A DNA stretch of 64,000 nucleotides from F23-D06 sp947165685 (GCA_947165685.1 CAMVBK010000007.1:34952-98951), one strand, 5' to 3'; counted from the stretch's first letter, positions 35,147 to 43,433 are shown. Notes: generated from the letters alone by a model not told the origin. Numbers and translations are program-made.

Positions 35147-36034
35147 TTAAAAGTTTGTTTTGTCAGTGGGGGAATTGCCGTCAAGCACGATGCGGAAGCC
35201 CATGTCCAATGCCGTAAGGGAAGTGTCACAGCCTGCACGCATGAAATATTCCATAGTTCTCTCCATTTCACTGCTCCAGGATCCGCCCTTCAGAATTTTA
35301 AGCGTGCCTTTTGACGGGCCTTTGGGGTTTTTGTATGTCACGTTCGGTTTGTAATAATAGGGGGAGAACCAGTCTGAGCACCACTCCCTGACATTTCCGC
35401 TCATGTCGTAAAGCCCGAATTTGTTCGGTTGCAGCAGTCCGACCACGTGCGACCGCGCCATGCCGTTGTCCCAGCCCCACGCCACGTCCATATAATTGTC
35501 GCTGCCACTGTATTTGTATTCGAATTCCCCGCCCGAAGCGGCATATTCCCATTCCGCCTCCGTAGGCAACCGGAAACGCAACCCCGTAATGGAGTTCAGC
35601 GAATCGACAAACCGTTGGGCTTCGCCCCATGTCACACAATCGACAGGGTATCTCAAGAAAGGTCCTTCATCCTTCACCATTTTCCATGACCGTGCGTTTG
35701 AGTTGTAGTTGTACGGGTAATAGGAATGGTTGCTTTTCTTGCCCAACACAGCCTGATACAGATCTTGTGTGACCTCAAATTTTCCAATATAGTAGCTTGA
35801 GAGCACAACGGTGCTGTAGCCGTTCATGGAATTGGCGTATTTCACCGGCTTGGGAACGTGATAGTTCAAGCGACTCATCGAATCCCCATAATAATTGGGT
35901 TTCTGATAGGTGGCCCCCTCTATCCTCACCATGTCAAATCGCACCCCACGCACCGTGAACGCGAGAGTGTCATTTTGGGAAAACAGGGGGGATGACAACA
36001 GAAACAAGATGATTGAAAACAAAGTGCTTTTCAT
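35147..36034 (-). CDS. Exported SUMF1/FGE-like domain protein, copy 1
   Basis: 295 residues from the ATG at 36034, chosen over an ATG five codons upstream because MKSTLFSIILFLLSSPLFSQ is a full signal peptide. FGE-like features: YYIGKFEVTQDLYQAVLG, YPVDCVTWGEAQRFVDSL, RFRLPTEAEWEYAASGG, LYDMSGNVREWCSDWF, LKGGSW and MGFRIVLDG. As in the copy at 32105, the catalytic cysteine pair of true FGEs is not visible. Lies between two DUF6624-like genes, only 4 nt before the downstream one, so co-transcription is likely. Confidence 0.85.
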   Translation of the reverse strand: MKSTLFSIILFLLSSPLFSQNDTLAFTVRGVRFDMVRIEGATYQKPNYYGDSMSRLNYHVPKPVKYANSMNGYSTVVLSSYYIGKFEVTQDLYQAVLGKKSNHSYYPYNYNSNARSWKMVKDEGPFLRYPVDCVTWGEAQRFVDSLNSITGLRFRLPTEAEWEYAASGGEFEYKYSGSDNYMDVAWGWDNGMARSHVVGLLQPNKFGLYDMSGNVREWCSDWFSPYYYKPNVTYKNPKGPSKGTLKILKGGSWSSEMERTMEYFMRAGCDTSLTALDMGFRIVLDGNSPTDKTNF

Positions 36035-36094
36035 AAAAAACGATTCCAAAATACAATGACAATGAGACTTGTTCTATATCGTTATGATGTTTTA

Positions 36095-37135
36095 TTATTG
36101 AACCTCAAATAATCCGTCGCAATCTATCTCCCGTATCACATATTTCCCATTAATCTGACCCGAATCTATTTCGGCAATGATTTTAGAAGCCTCTTTTTCT
36201 TCCGTTCCTCCTCCGCCAACAGCAGTGTTCATCATAACGAATCCCGCACCACAATTCATAAATGTTTCTACAAGTTTTTTCTCGAAATCACACCAAGTTT
36301 CATCAACCCCTAAAGACGCGCGATTCTTGTTGATTCTTCGAACATCGTCAGGAGGGTAGATGAACAAGGTGTTGCCATACGCCATGTAATGTTCAAAACC
36401 TGTGCCATATCTGGTGCTCACGGGTTGTCCGGATTCCGACCGCCATGTCATGCAATCATCATAAAGGTGCATGAATGACCTTGCGTCATAAGTGCCCTGT
36501 CTCACAGCGTCCTCCAAAATATGGAAAGGAAGGTCGATATTTCGCGTTTTGCTGTTATGTAAAAAAATCAATTCGACAGTTAAAACAGCAAGGTTGCCCC
36601 CATTACATTCATTAACGAAACCATATTGTTGAAACAGATCAAGAAGGTTTTTCATATTTGCCGAATCTATTATGGCAACCTGCCTGTTCATTTCATCAGA
36701 GTTCGAACAACTCTTTCTGACCCGCTGATCCCGCGCACGCAAACTATCTATGGCCTGTTTCAGGAATGGATTCACTAAAACCATGGTTGTGTCCTTAATA
36801 ACTTTTAGCTTATTCTGAAAAACAGTGTCGCCGATATAGCGTTTGGGCCAAAGATCATCCCTTTGGGCCAGTACATGCGCGTATTTGAGAGCAACGTCCT
36901 CTTTGCCACAGTGGTTGTAGCTGTATAACAACAGATACTTGTCTATGTCACGGGAGAAAGGGGTCATTTTGTTGAAAGCCCGTTCGTAAAAAGCTGCAGA
37001 CTTTTTGAATTGACGTGCATCGTATAACAGTTCCGCCCTGTTGATGTTTTTATAGTATTGTTTGTGGTTGTTTTGTCCATTGGATGAGCACAAGATTCCA
37101 AGAAAGAATGCAGCAATCAATATGTTTTTTTTCAT
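36095..37135 (-). CDS. Secreted DUF6624-like protein, copy 1
   Basis: 346 residues from the ATG at 37135, where a signal peptide (MKKNILIAAFFLGILCSS) begins. A TPR-like pair of helices follows (INRAELLYDARQFKKSAAFYERAF). The middle holds SLRARDQRVRK and IIDSANMKNLLDLFQQYGF, matching the 'DQ..R ... ID..N...L..I..YGF' pattern of DUF6624, then a His-rich region (IFLHN, FMHLYDDC, GFEHYM). The C-terminus is IDSGQINGKYVIREID. Function unknown. First gene of the SUMF1/DUF6624 run, with its own -7 box. Confidence 0.7.
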   Translation of the reverse strand: MKKNILIAAFFLGILCSSNGQNNHKQYYKNINRAELLYDARQFKKSAAFYERAFNKMTPFSRDIDKYLLLYSYNHCGKEDVALKYAHVLAQRDDLWPKRYIGDTVFQNKLKVIKDTTMVLVNPFLKQAIDSLRARDQRVRKSCSNSDEMNRQVAIIDSANMKNLLDLFQQYGFVNECNGGNLAVLTVELIFLHNSKTRNIDLPFHILEDAVRQGTYDARSFMHLYDDCMTWRSESGQPVSTRYGTGFEHYMAYGNTLFIYPPDDVRRINKNRASLGVDETWCDFEKKLVETFMNCGAGFVMMNTAVGGGGTEEKEASKIIAEIDSGQINGKYVIREIDCDGLFEVQ

Positions 37136-37176
37136 AAAATGTATATATTTGGTGAACAAATTCCAATGTTGGTGCG

Positions 37177-37184
37177 CAAAGATA
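37177..37184 (-). promoter_or_regulatory. Bacteroidetes -7 box for the SUMF1/DUF6624 operon
   Basis: TATCTTTG on the minus strand, 41 nt upstream of the ATG at 37135. Confidence 0.55.
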
Positions 37185-37200
37185 CAGTTTTCCCGAATAA

Positions 37201-37848
37201 AAATCCCCAAAAAAACGCGAGGCGGAATATTTTTTTGGCGGATTAAATGGCGGAATAAAAGAACTTGATTATCAGGTGTCTGGCAAAATCTGGCGGATTA
37301 AATGGCGGATTAAACCGGGTTTTGGCGGATTAAATTGGCGGAATAAAACCGGGGCGTTTCGCAGGATTTCGGGGTTTGGTTGTCATGGGCGGGCGGAAAA
37401 GCGGAACACAGGCATATTCTCTTTCCGGATGCTCTTTGCCCTTCAGTCCTACTATGAGGGACGCTTGCAGAATGTCTCCACCGACACGGACAATCCTGAC
37501 TGCCCCCAAGTTGTCACAGGGACAAACGACAATTCCCGCTCCCCTGAAACACCCTCCGAAACACACCCCGAAACCGGGACCGAACCGGAAAGGGGGCCTG
37601 CAGAGGGGACCCTTTCGGAGCTGGAGTCCCGGCTTTCGTCCATCTTCGGGATTGTGGAACGCAATCCAGGCTGCAACGCCCGTTTCATCGCAGAGCAGTT
37701 TCCCTCAGACACCAGCGTCCGCACCATCGAGCGTTGCATCGCGGAACTCCGCAAGCAGGGGAAAATCCAGTACGACGGCAGCAAGAGATTTGGCGGGTAC
37801 AGGGTGGTGAAACAACGGGAGGATGGCAGGGACGCTTCGGCCAGCTGA
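37201..37848 (+). pseudogene. C-terminal winged-helix remnant of an AlbA_2-type ATP-binding regulator
   Basis: The open frame runs from about 37201 to 37848, with a possible GTG start at 37276. Its first third reads GGLN, GGIK, WRIKWRIK and GGLNWRNK, encoded by pairs of a 12-bp repeat. Repetitive linkers of this kind are typical between the ATPase and DNA-binding parts of Bacteroidetes AlbA_2/divergent-AAA proteins. The C-terminal 65 residues (LSSIFGIVERNPGCNARFIAE, RTIERCIAELRKQGKIQYDG) form a winged helix. The AlbA and ATPase parts are absent, as the frame opens only at a TAA at 37198. Probably a leftover fragment; an intact small regulator cannot be excluded. Confidence 0.5.
37236..37347 (+). 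repeat. Three pairs of a 12-bp repeat (TGGCGGATTAAA)
   Basis: Copies at 37236, 37248, 37291, 37303, 37323 and 37336, half of them as TGGCGGAATAAA. They lie in an open frame and code for a Gly-Gly-Leu-Asn type linker. Confidence 0.9.
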
Positions 37849-38064
37849 TCAAAAGATATATGCACGCCGATGGTGCGGAAGCCGATGCTCTCGGCGGCGG
37901 TGCTGATGCCGAGCATGCTCACCCCCCTCCCGCCCGATGAAGCTCTTCTGCCGGAGTGTCTCCAACGAGTAGTGCTTGCCATAGTGCTTGGCCACCATCC
38001 GCAGGCAGGTGGGGCCGCAATCCATGGCGTCGAGCTGCCTGTAATATGGAAACTTCCTACCCAT
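37835..38064 (-). pseudogene. C39-peptidase domain stub of a peptide exporter
   Basis: Starts MGRKFPYYRQLDAMDCGPTC, the N-terminus of peptidase-containing ABC exporters, with the catalytic Cys in DCGPTCLRM. The next part LETLRQKSFIGREG is also typical. At a run of six G (37924-37930) the frame shifts; with one G fewer it continues as VSMLGISTAAESIGFRTIGV and ISFDQLAEA. Homology then ends abruptly near 37835, before the catalytic His-Asp, the membrane domain and the ATPase. Such exporters cleave double-glycine leaders and secrete ribosomal peptides, which fits the nearby maturase stub. Confidence 0.75.
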
Positions 38065-38326
38065 TACTAATTTCTAATTCAAGTTTCGCATGTTAAAAAA
38101 GAAGAAAAACAAGCGAGTGAAGAATGTTTCCGGCCGCAGCAGGCCGCTGCGGCGCGGGCGAACATTGTGCGGACGCGAGTCTCGGCATCGAGAATGACAA
38201 CACCTTTGCAAGAAAAGGCTTTTTTCAGAGGTTCATATAGTTGAAAACAAACATGCGAAACTTAAAAATCTTATTATCAATTATAGTTGATTTAAATATT
38301 ATTTCATTGCTAAAAACATGATTTTC
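38065..38326. other. Gap without gene; GC-rich hairpin
   Basis: An 8-bp perfect stem GCCGCAGC/GCTGCGGC with a 5-nt loop at 38133-38153. Small open frames here (35 and 22 codons) have no recognisable leader or core peptide. No gene called. Confidence 0.4.
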
Positions 38327-38932
38327 TCACTTTGTGATAATATCAATTCTATCATTCTTCCGTCTATACTTTCTTTCGGAACGTTGCACTGAAATGACAT
38401 CATCTGAATTTATCTGATTTAGCACAGCCTCACACTGCTCAAATGGAACAAGAGTGCCATTTAAGTATATTGGAACGAATGTTGTTAGAAACAGATTGAA
38501 TCCTAATATGCATTCTTTTTTCCCTTTATCATTAAAAATTGGAGAATAAGCAGCATGTAACAACAAATCTTTTTTCGAATTTTTTGAAAAATCTAATTTC
38601 TCAATAGTGTCCCACGGAAGTTCTAAACCATTAAGATGGTAATGATATTGAATTTCACCATCTGAACACAACTTAAATATAGGATATGGGAATTTATCAT
38701 CACAAATTCTTAGACAGTCTTCAAAACTATAATTTGTGACAAGCAGAAACGTGTCCTTTGGGTAAAACAACGTGTGAAAAGGACCCACAATGCATTTGTA
38801 CGGGCTATGTTCTACACAAATCCTTGTGTGAATTAATACCTCTCGAATGCTGTCACAATTACATTGGGCTTGCGCTTTAATTGCTATAAAGCTGCAAGAA
38901 CAAAACAACAAAATTCTGATTATTTTTACCAT
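38327..38932 (-). CDS. Secreted hypothetical protein
   Basis: 201 residues starting MVKIIRILLFCSCSFIAIKAQAQC. The hydrophobic start is a signal peptide; cleavage after AQAQ would leave an N-terminal CNCDSIREVL. Six to seven further cysteines (HTRICVEH, YKCIVG, EDCLRICDD, KECILG, FEQCEAV) suggest disulfides. Codon use is AT-rich compared with most genes here, as in the whole island. I do not recognise the family. It lies just left of the right 143-bp repeat copy. Confidence 0.6.
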   Translation of the reverse strand: MVKIIRILLFCSCSFIAIKAQAQCNCDSIREVLIHTRICVEHSPYKCIVGPFHTLFYPKDTFLLVTNYSFEDCLRICDDKFPYPIFKLCSDGEIQYHYHLNGLELPWDTIEKLDFSKNSKKDLLLHAAYSPIFNDKGKKECILGFNLFLTTFVPIYLNGTLVPFEQCEAVLNQINSDDVISVQRSERKYRRKNDRIDIITK

Positions 38933-38952
38933 GATATACCTAAAAAATAAAG

Positions 38953-39095
38953 GGGGACTTCTATTTTTTACTTCTTCGCGTTGCCGCCGGCCTTGATCCG
39001 AAGTCCGTTAAACATCAAGATAAGCAAACAACGCTGCAAAATTAATTCTTTTATCCATTCGTATGGCACAAAAAATCCAAAAGGTTGCAGTTTGT
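38953..39095. repeat. 143-bp direct repeat, right copy
   Basis: Partner of 33038-33180. On the minus strand it codes in one open frame for KLQPFGFF to GGNAKK and a stop. Weaker similarity continues about 36 bp to the right (NKKIQRNIN against NKKRQKDTD in the left copy), so a longer element was once present at both places. Confidence 0.9.
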
Positions 39096-39409
39096 TAATA
39101 TTTCTTTGTATCTTTTTGTTCAACTATTTGATTTTTAATTGTTTAATTCATCCCAAGACGTCAACTTGCTGCTTGTATGTCGGTTTGGTCTCTTTCATTG
39201 CCCATTCTAATTCGCGGTAAATACACAAATAATTCTTTGAATGACAATTGGTTGCGAAAAATTCTCATCGTAAAAAGTTCATCTGTCGCAAGTTGACCGA
39301 AACGGGGATTTCAGGTGTCGTTTCACATAGATTTTTAGCCGCAAACAACTGGTAATCAGATAGAAATAATTATATATCCCGTTTATAAATATAGTACGCG
39401 AAAAAAATG
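39096..39409. other. Eroded mobile-element-like sequence, no intact gene
   Basis: AT-rich. The minus strand holds a short open stretch with YRELEWAMKETKPTYKQQ (about 39140-39220) that looks protein-like but has no start and which I cannot assign. No intact gene. Confidence 0.35.
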
Positions 39410-39417
39410 TATTTTTG
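39410..39417 (+). promoter_or_regulatory. Bacteroidetes -7 box (TATTTTTG)
   Basis: TATTTTTG 78 nt before the ATG at 39495; the leader between holds two hairpins. Confidence 0.55.
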
Positions 39418-39422
39418 CCACG

Positions 39423-39487
39423 AAAGTGACGCTGCATGGTCACTTTAAAATCCCAGCACCACCGCACTTTTTGTCGGTGCTTTTTTG
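39423..39487 (+). promoter_or_regulatory. Leader hairpin followed by terminator-like hairpin
   Basis: AAAGTGAC (39423-39430) pairs perfectly with GTCACTTT (39439-39446). Then AGCACC (39455-39460) pairs with GGTGCT (39476-39481) and runs into six T, 8 nt before the start codon. The order of promoter, hairpin, terminator-like hairpin and gene resembles an attenuator, but no leader peptide or ligand motif is seen. Confidence 0.35.
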
Positions 39488-39494
39488 AACGAAT

Positions 39495-41417
39495 ATGAAC
39501 ATAAGAACCCTACTTTGGACCACCCTGCTGCTGTGCCTCGGCATGGCGGCGATGGCGCAGGAGAACGACCCCTACGCCGGCTACGACCGCGTGACCCTCT
39601 ATGACAGCATGACCGTGCGCATGGAGGAGAACGGCCTCAGCCACTATGTCAACCATCAGCGCTACCGGATCTTGAGCGATGCCGGCGGACGCGACTACAA
39701 CACCGTCATCGTCGATTACGATCCCCTGTCGGCCTACTGCGAGATCCGCGACGTGGTCGTCTATCGCCACGACGGTACCGAGGAACACCCCGACTTCATG
39801 GTCTGCGACTACCCCGCGCCGGCCCACATGATCTACTGGGGCGCACGGCAGAAGATGGTCGCCCTCGGTCGCCTCGAACCCGGCGACGAGGTGGAGTTCC
39901 TCACCTACAAGAAGGGCTTCACCTACGCGCTGCTGCAGGGCGACGACCCCGACGCGAAGTACATCCCGCCTATGCGCGGCCACTTCTACGACATCGTCCC
40001 CTTCTGGGGCAGCCAGCCCATCCAGGAGAAAGTCTATCAGGTCAGTGTGCTGACGAGCAAGAACTTGCAGTACAAAATCTATAACGGAGGCGTGTCTGTG
40101 AAGACCGAGAAAGACGGCGACCGCACCCTTTTCACTTTCGAGAACAAGGACTATTTCCCGCTGAAAACCCCGCGCTACACGGTGGCCAGCAACGACATCG
40201 AGGCGAAGCTCATCGTGACCACGGCGAAAGACTGGGAATCCAAGTCGATGTGGTTCTACGGCGTGAACGAGGATTTCGGCAGCTTCGAGGCCACGCCGGA
40301 AATCCGGCAGAAGGTCAACGAGTTGCTGATACCGGCGAAGACTGAGAACGACAGCTTGGACATCCTCACGCACTGGGTGGCCGACAACATCCGCTACTCG
40401 GGCATCTCCATGGGCGACGGCGAGGGCTACACACTGCACAAGTGCGAGATGACCTTCCGCGACCGCTGCGGCGTCTGCAAAGACAAGGCCGGGATGCTCA
40501 TCGGCATGTTGCGGGCGGCTGGCTTCAAGGCCTACGCGGCGATGACGATGGCCGGCGAGCGCATCGAGGACATCCCCGCCGACCAGTTCAACCACTGCAT
40601 CACGGTGGTGCAGCGGCGCAACGGCAACTACCAGCTCCTCGACCCCACGTGGGTGCCGGGTGTGCGCGGCGAGCTCTGGTCCAGCGCCGAGCAGCAGCAG
40701 AACTACCTGATGGGACTGCCCAACGGCGCAAAACTGGGACTCACACCCGTCTCCAACCCGAAGAACCACTACGTGAAGATGACCGCGCAGACGCAGGTCA
40801 CCAAGAACGGCACGCTGAAGGGCACCGTCACGATCACTGCCGACCGTCAGAGCGACCGCACCGTGCGCGGGGTCTTCTACGGCTTCCGTACGGAGTGGCG
40901 GAGAAACGTGGAGGAACGCTTCTACCAGGAGTACCCCAACGCGAAGCTCAAGAGCGTGAAATACACCAGCGAGGACGACTACCTCAAGCAGCCCGTGAGC
41001 ATCACGTACAAGTTCGAGATCCCTGATTACGCAACGGTTACCGACAACGAGGTCATCGCCACGCCGTTCCTTGCCAACGGGTTTTACACCTTCGCCATGC
41101 GCCACCTCTACTACGACACACGCCTCGAAAAGCGCGACCATCCCTTCACCGACCGCTGCTCGCGCTACGTCGTCATCAGCGAGACCATGAGGGTACCGTC
41201 GGGCTACCTGCGCGTGAGCACGCCCCAGGCCCAGCAGTTCGCCACCCCGACCATCTCGTTCAAAGGCGGCTACACGATCGGCTACAACATGGTGACGTTC
41301 AACGAGACCGTCAGCCTCGGCAAGCGCGTCTATGAAGCTTCCGAATGGCCCGCCTTCCGCAAGGCGGTGCAATGCCAGCGGGGGTATATGGGAGCACCAG
41401 TGGTGTTCATCAAATAG
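39495..41417 (+). CDS. Exported DUF3857/transglutaminase-like protein
   Basis: 640 residues. Signal peptide 1-21 (ending AAMAQ). A DUF3857 domain covers about 40-230 (YDSMTVRMEENGLSHYVNHQRYRIL). A transglutaminase-like core follows with the full triad: Cys in RDRCGVCKDKAGML (about 327), His in FNHCITVV (about 365) and Asp in LLDPTWVPG (about 382). The last part is a beta-rich domain of the DUF3858 kind. These periplasmic proteins are common in Bacteroidetes, with unproven substrates. Followed 185 nt later by a second DUF3857 gene, probably a functional pair. Confidence 0.9.
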   Translation: MNIRTLLWTTLLLCLGMAAMAQENDPYAGYDRVTLYDSMTVRMEENGLSHYVNHQRYRILSDAGGRDYNTVIVDYDPLSAYCEIRDVVVYRHDGTEEHPDFMVCDYPAPAHMIYWGARQKMVALGRLEPGDEVEFLTYKKGFTYALLQGDDPDAKYIPPMRGHFYDIVPFWGSQPIQEKVYQVSVLTSKNLQYKIYNGGVSVKTEKDGDRTLFTFENKDYFPLKTPRYTVASNDIEAKLIVTTAKDWESKSMWFYGVNEDFGSFEATPEIRQKVNELLIPAKTENDSLDILTHWVADNIRYSGISMGDGEGYTLHKCEMTFRDRCGVCKDKAGMLIGMLRAAGFKAYAAMTMAGERIEDIPADQFNHCITVVQRRNGNYQLLDPTWVPGVRGELWSSAEQQQNYLMGLPNGAKLGLTPVSNPKNHYVKMTAQTQVTKNGTLKGTVTITADRQSDRTVRGVFYGFRTEWRRNVEERFYQEYPNAKLKSVKYTSEDDYLKQPVSITYKFEIPDYATVTDNEVIATPFLANGFYTFAMRHLYYDTRLEKRDHPFTDRCSRYVVISETMRVPSGYLRVSTPQAQQFATPTISFKGGYTIGYNMVTFNETVSLGKRVYEASEWPAFRKAVQCQRGYMGAPVVFIK

Positions 41418-41602
41418 TTAGCAGTTGGCAGTTAGCAGTTAGTAATTAGCAGTTTATACCGAAAAAAAATATATATAGAAAAATAATTCCTTGAAAGCCC
41501 TGTAAGGGCGTCGTATGTCAGCATAGGGTGAGCGATAGCGAGCCATACGACAGGTGAGACAGGTGAGCGATAGCGAGCCATAGGACGGATAATGAAAAAA
41601 CG
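41418..41602. repeat. Heptamer tract and dispersed repeats in gap
   Basis: 41419-41454 carries GTTAGCA/GTTGGCA heptamers. About 41530-41587 carries two copies of GTGAGCGATAGCGAGCCATA, 33-35 bp apart. No promoter box seen, so the second DUF3857 gene may depend on read-through from the first. Confidence 0.75.
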
Positions 41603-43279
41603 ATGAATATGATTAAAAAATACGTATTGGTAATATTAACGATTTGCGCCATAGTGCCGGTTTTCGGAAAGGCCCCCGAAAAGGACGCCATCTACAAACT
41701 CATTTCCGAGAGTTACACCTTGAACACGGATGGCTCCACGGAGTTCCGGAAGCGCACGGAGCTGCAGATCTTCACGCGGATGACCTTCGACCATTTCGGG
41801 GAGACCTTCATCACCTACAATCCTGATTTTCAGGAGCTCATCATCAACGAGGCCTACACCATCCGCAAGGACGGCAGCAAGGTGGAGACGCCCGAAAACG
41901 CCTTCAACCCGATGCTGCCGGAGGGCTGCACGAAGTGCGAGCGGCTCAACGGCATCCGCACGATGGTGGTGACGCACACGGCGTTGGAGTACGATGCCGT
42001 CATCGTCCTCGACTACACCATCCGTTCCAAGAACTTCTTCTTCCAGGAGTTGCTGGAAAAAGTAGATTTGCAGGAGGAGGTACCGGTGGAGAAGTATGTG
42101 GTCAGCGTGACCGCACCCGACTATAAGCCCGCGAAATTTGTGTTGAACGGGAAACTTTCCTACACGGAAACCGAGAGCACCGGCAAAGGGATGAAAACCA
42201 CCGTAATGACCTTCACCAATCTGCCAGAATATCCTACCGACGAGTACATTTTCCCAGGCGATTACAAGGCAGTCACGTTTTACACCATGGACGAGCCGCA
42301 TCATATCGTTGGCAGGATTGCACAGCAAAACTCAATGCAAAAATTTAACAACCAGACCATTACGGACTTTTTCAAGAGTCGTTTCACGGAAGAGATGACT
42401 GAGATGGACAAAGTCTTGTACGTCAGGGATTACATCCACGACCATATTCGCACCAACCACGTGGATGCCAAAGTGCTGAACTACATGTTCGCCTCGCCAA
42501 GCTACGTCTGGAGCAGCAACTGCGCACTGCCGATAGAGAAGAACATCCTGCTGGCAAGGGTGTTGCAAAGTTTGGGATTCGAGGCGCAATTTATCTTCCT
42601 CTCTGAAACACTGACGGAAGACCCGACATCCATGGTCTATGTCAAGGTGGGTGAGACGTTCTACTACATTTCGGCAGACGAAGTCGAGGACTTGAGCCTC
42701 TATGTGCTTCACCCCAGGAATTCGTTCATCGGCTTGGACGGGCAACAATGGTCTCAGGAGAAGATTGACGTCAACGTGGATGTGGCCGCCGACATCATCG
42801 TCGAGGACGGCAACATGGCTGACCCCAAGGTTGTCGTGAAGCGTAAAAACGTGCAGTCGCCAATGACCGAAACCTTGCGCCCACAAGAAATCGAAGTGGC
42901 GAAGGTCGCGGTCTCACAACTCATGGGCAATTACTACGAGCTGACGATTGACAACGGCAACTACGGCACGCAAGTCCGTTCTGTGAACATCCATAATGAC
43001 CGGCAATACGATGTGTGCACGGATGGAGCCGTCGAGAAATACGCCTACACGATTAAGTTGCCCGCCAATGTCCGCATCTTGACAAAGTCTGTGCACAAGG
43101 AAATCACCGTCGAGAAGGCCAAACTACTGATTGACGTGCAGATAGACGGTCAAACAGTGACCATTACCCGTCAGCTCAGCCTGCCTTTCGATTGGGTTAC
43201 AGCCAAGAGTGCAAAGACATTCAAGGCGATGATGGGCGAGTGGGAAGCGCCGGTGAAGGTGGTGTTCTCCACCCGATAG
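41603..43279 (+). CDS. DUF3857 protein with incomplete transglutaminase triad
   Basis: 558 residues. Signal peptide about 1-23 (ending PVFGK); ATG at 41609 is an alternative start. The DUF3857 part includes NTDGSTEFRKRTELQIF and ITYNPDFQELIINEAYTIRKDGS. The transglutaminase-like core keeps Cys in WSSNCALPIEKNILLARVLQSLG. The position expected for His reads SMVYVKVGETFYYIS, with Tyr in its place, so the triad is broken and catalysis is doubtful. The C-terminal domain is beta-rich. Paralogous to the upstream gene and probably a partner or regulator of it. Confidence 0.85.
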   Translation: MNMIKKYVLVILTICAIVPVFGKAPEKDAIYKLISESYTLNTDGSTEFRKRTELQIFTRMTFDHFGETFITYNPDFQELIINEAYTIRKDGSKVETPENAFNPMLPEGCTKCERLNGIRTMVVTHTALEYDAVIVLDYTIRSKNFFFQELLEKVDLQEEVPVEKYVVSVTAPDYKPAKFVLNGKLSYTETESTGKGMKTTVMTFTNLPEYPTDEYIFPGDYKAVTFYTMDEPHHIVGRIAQQNSMQKFNNQTITDFFKSRFTEEMTEMDKVLYVRDYIHDHIRTNHVDAKVLNYMFASPSYVWSSNCALPIEKNILLARVLQSLGFEAQFIFLSETLTEDPTSMVYVKVGETFYYISADEVEDLSLYVLHPRNSFIGLDGQQWSQEKIDVNVDVAADIIVEDGNMADPKVVVKRKNVQSPMTETLRPQEIEVAKVAVSQLMGNYYELTIDNGNYGTQVRSVNIHNDRQYDVCTDGAVEKYAYTIKLPANVRILTKSVHKEITVEKAKLLIDVQIDGQTVTITRQLSLPFDWVTAKSAKTFKAMMGEWEAPVKVVFSTR

Positions 43280-43425
43280 AGACGTAACCCCTTCCGATTT
43301 CTGCGAAATACAAAACACATAATTAACAATTAATTCTTAATATTTTTCATTTGAAAATTATAACACATTGATTTACAATAAAATAATTTTTCTCTAAATT
43401 TTGAAATTCGATATTGTTTTTGTTG
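43280..43425. other. AT-rich gap
   Basis: Low-GC sequence between two plus-strand genes; nothing beyond the promoter at its right end. Confidence 0.4.
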
Positions 43426-43433
43426 TATATTTG
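43426..43433 (+). promoter_or_regulatory. Bacteroidetes -7 box (TATATTTG)
   Basis: TATATTTG with a TTTTG stretch 22 nt upstream, 42 nt before the ATG at 43476. One of the better -33/-7 pairs in the window. Confidence 0.6.

Noticed and set aside
37236..37347. Iteron-type replication origin
   Set aside because: Copies lie in frame and code for a linker type known in AlbA_2-type proteins; no replication protein gene nearby.
38090..38260. Small peptide genes as RiPP precursors near the exporter stub
   Set aside because: Candidate frames of 35 and 22 codons lack a double-glycine leader or recognisable core.
39510..41372. 620-codon open frame antisense to the transglutaminase-like gene
   Set aside because: Same GC3 shadow effect; sense strand carries signal peptide and full triad.
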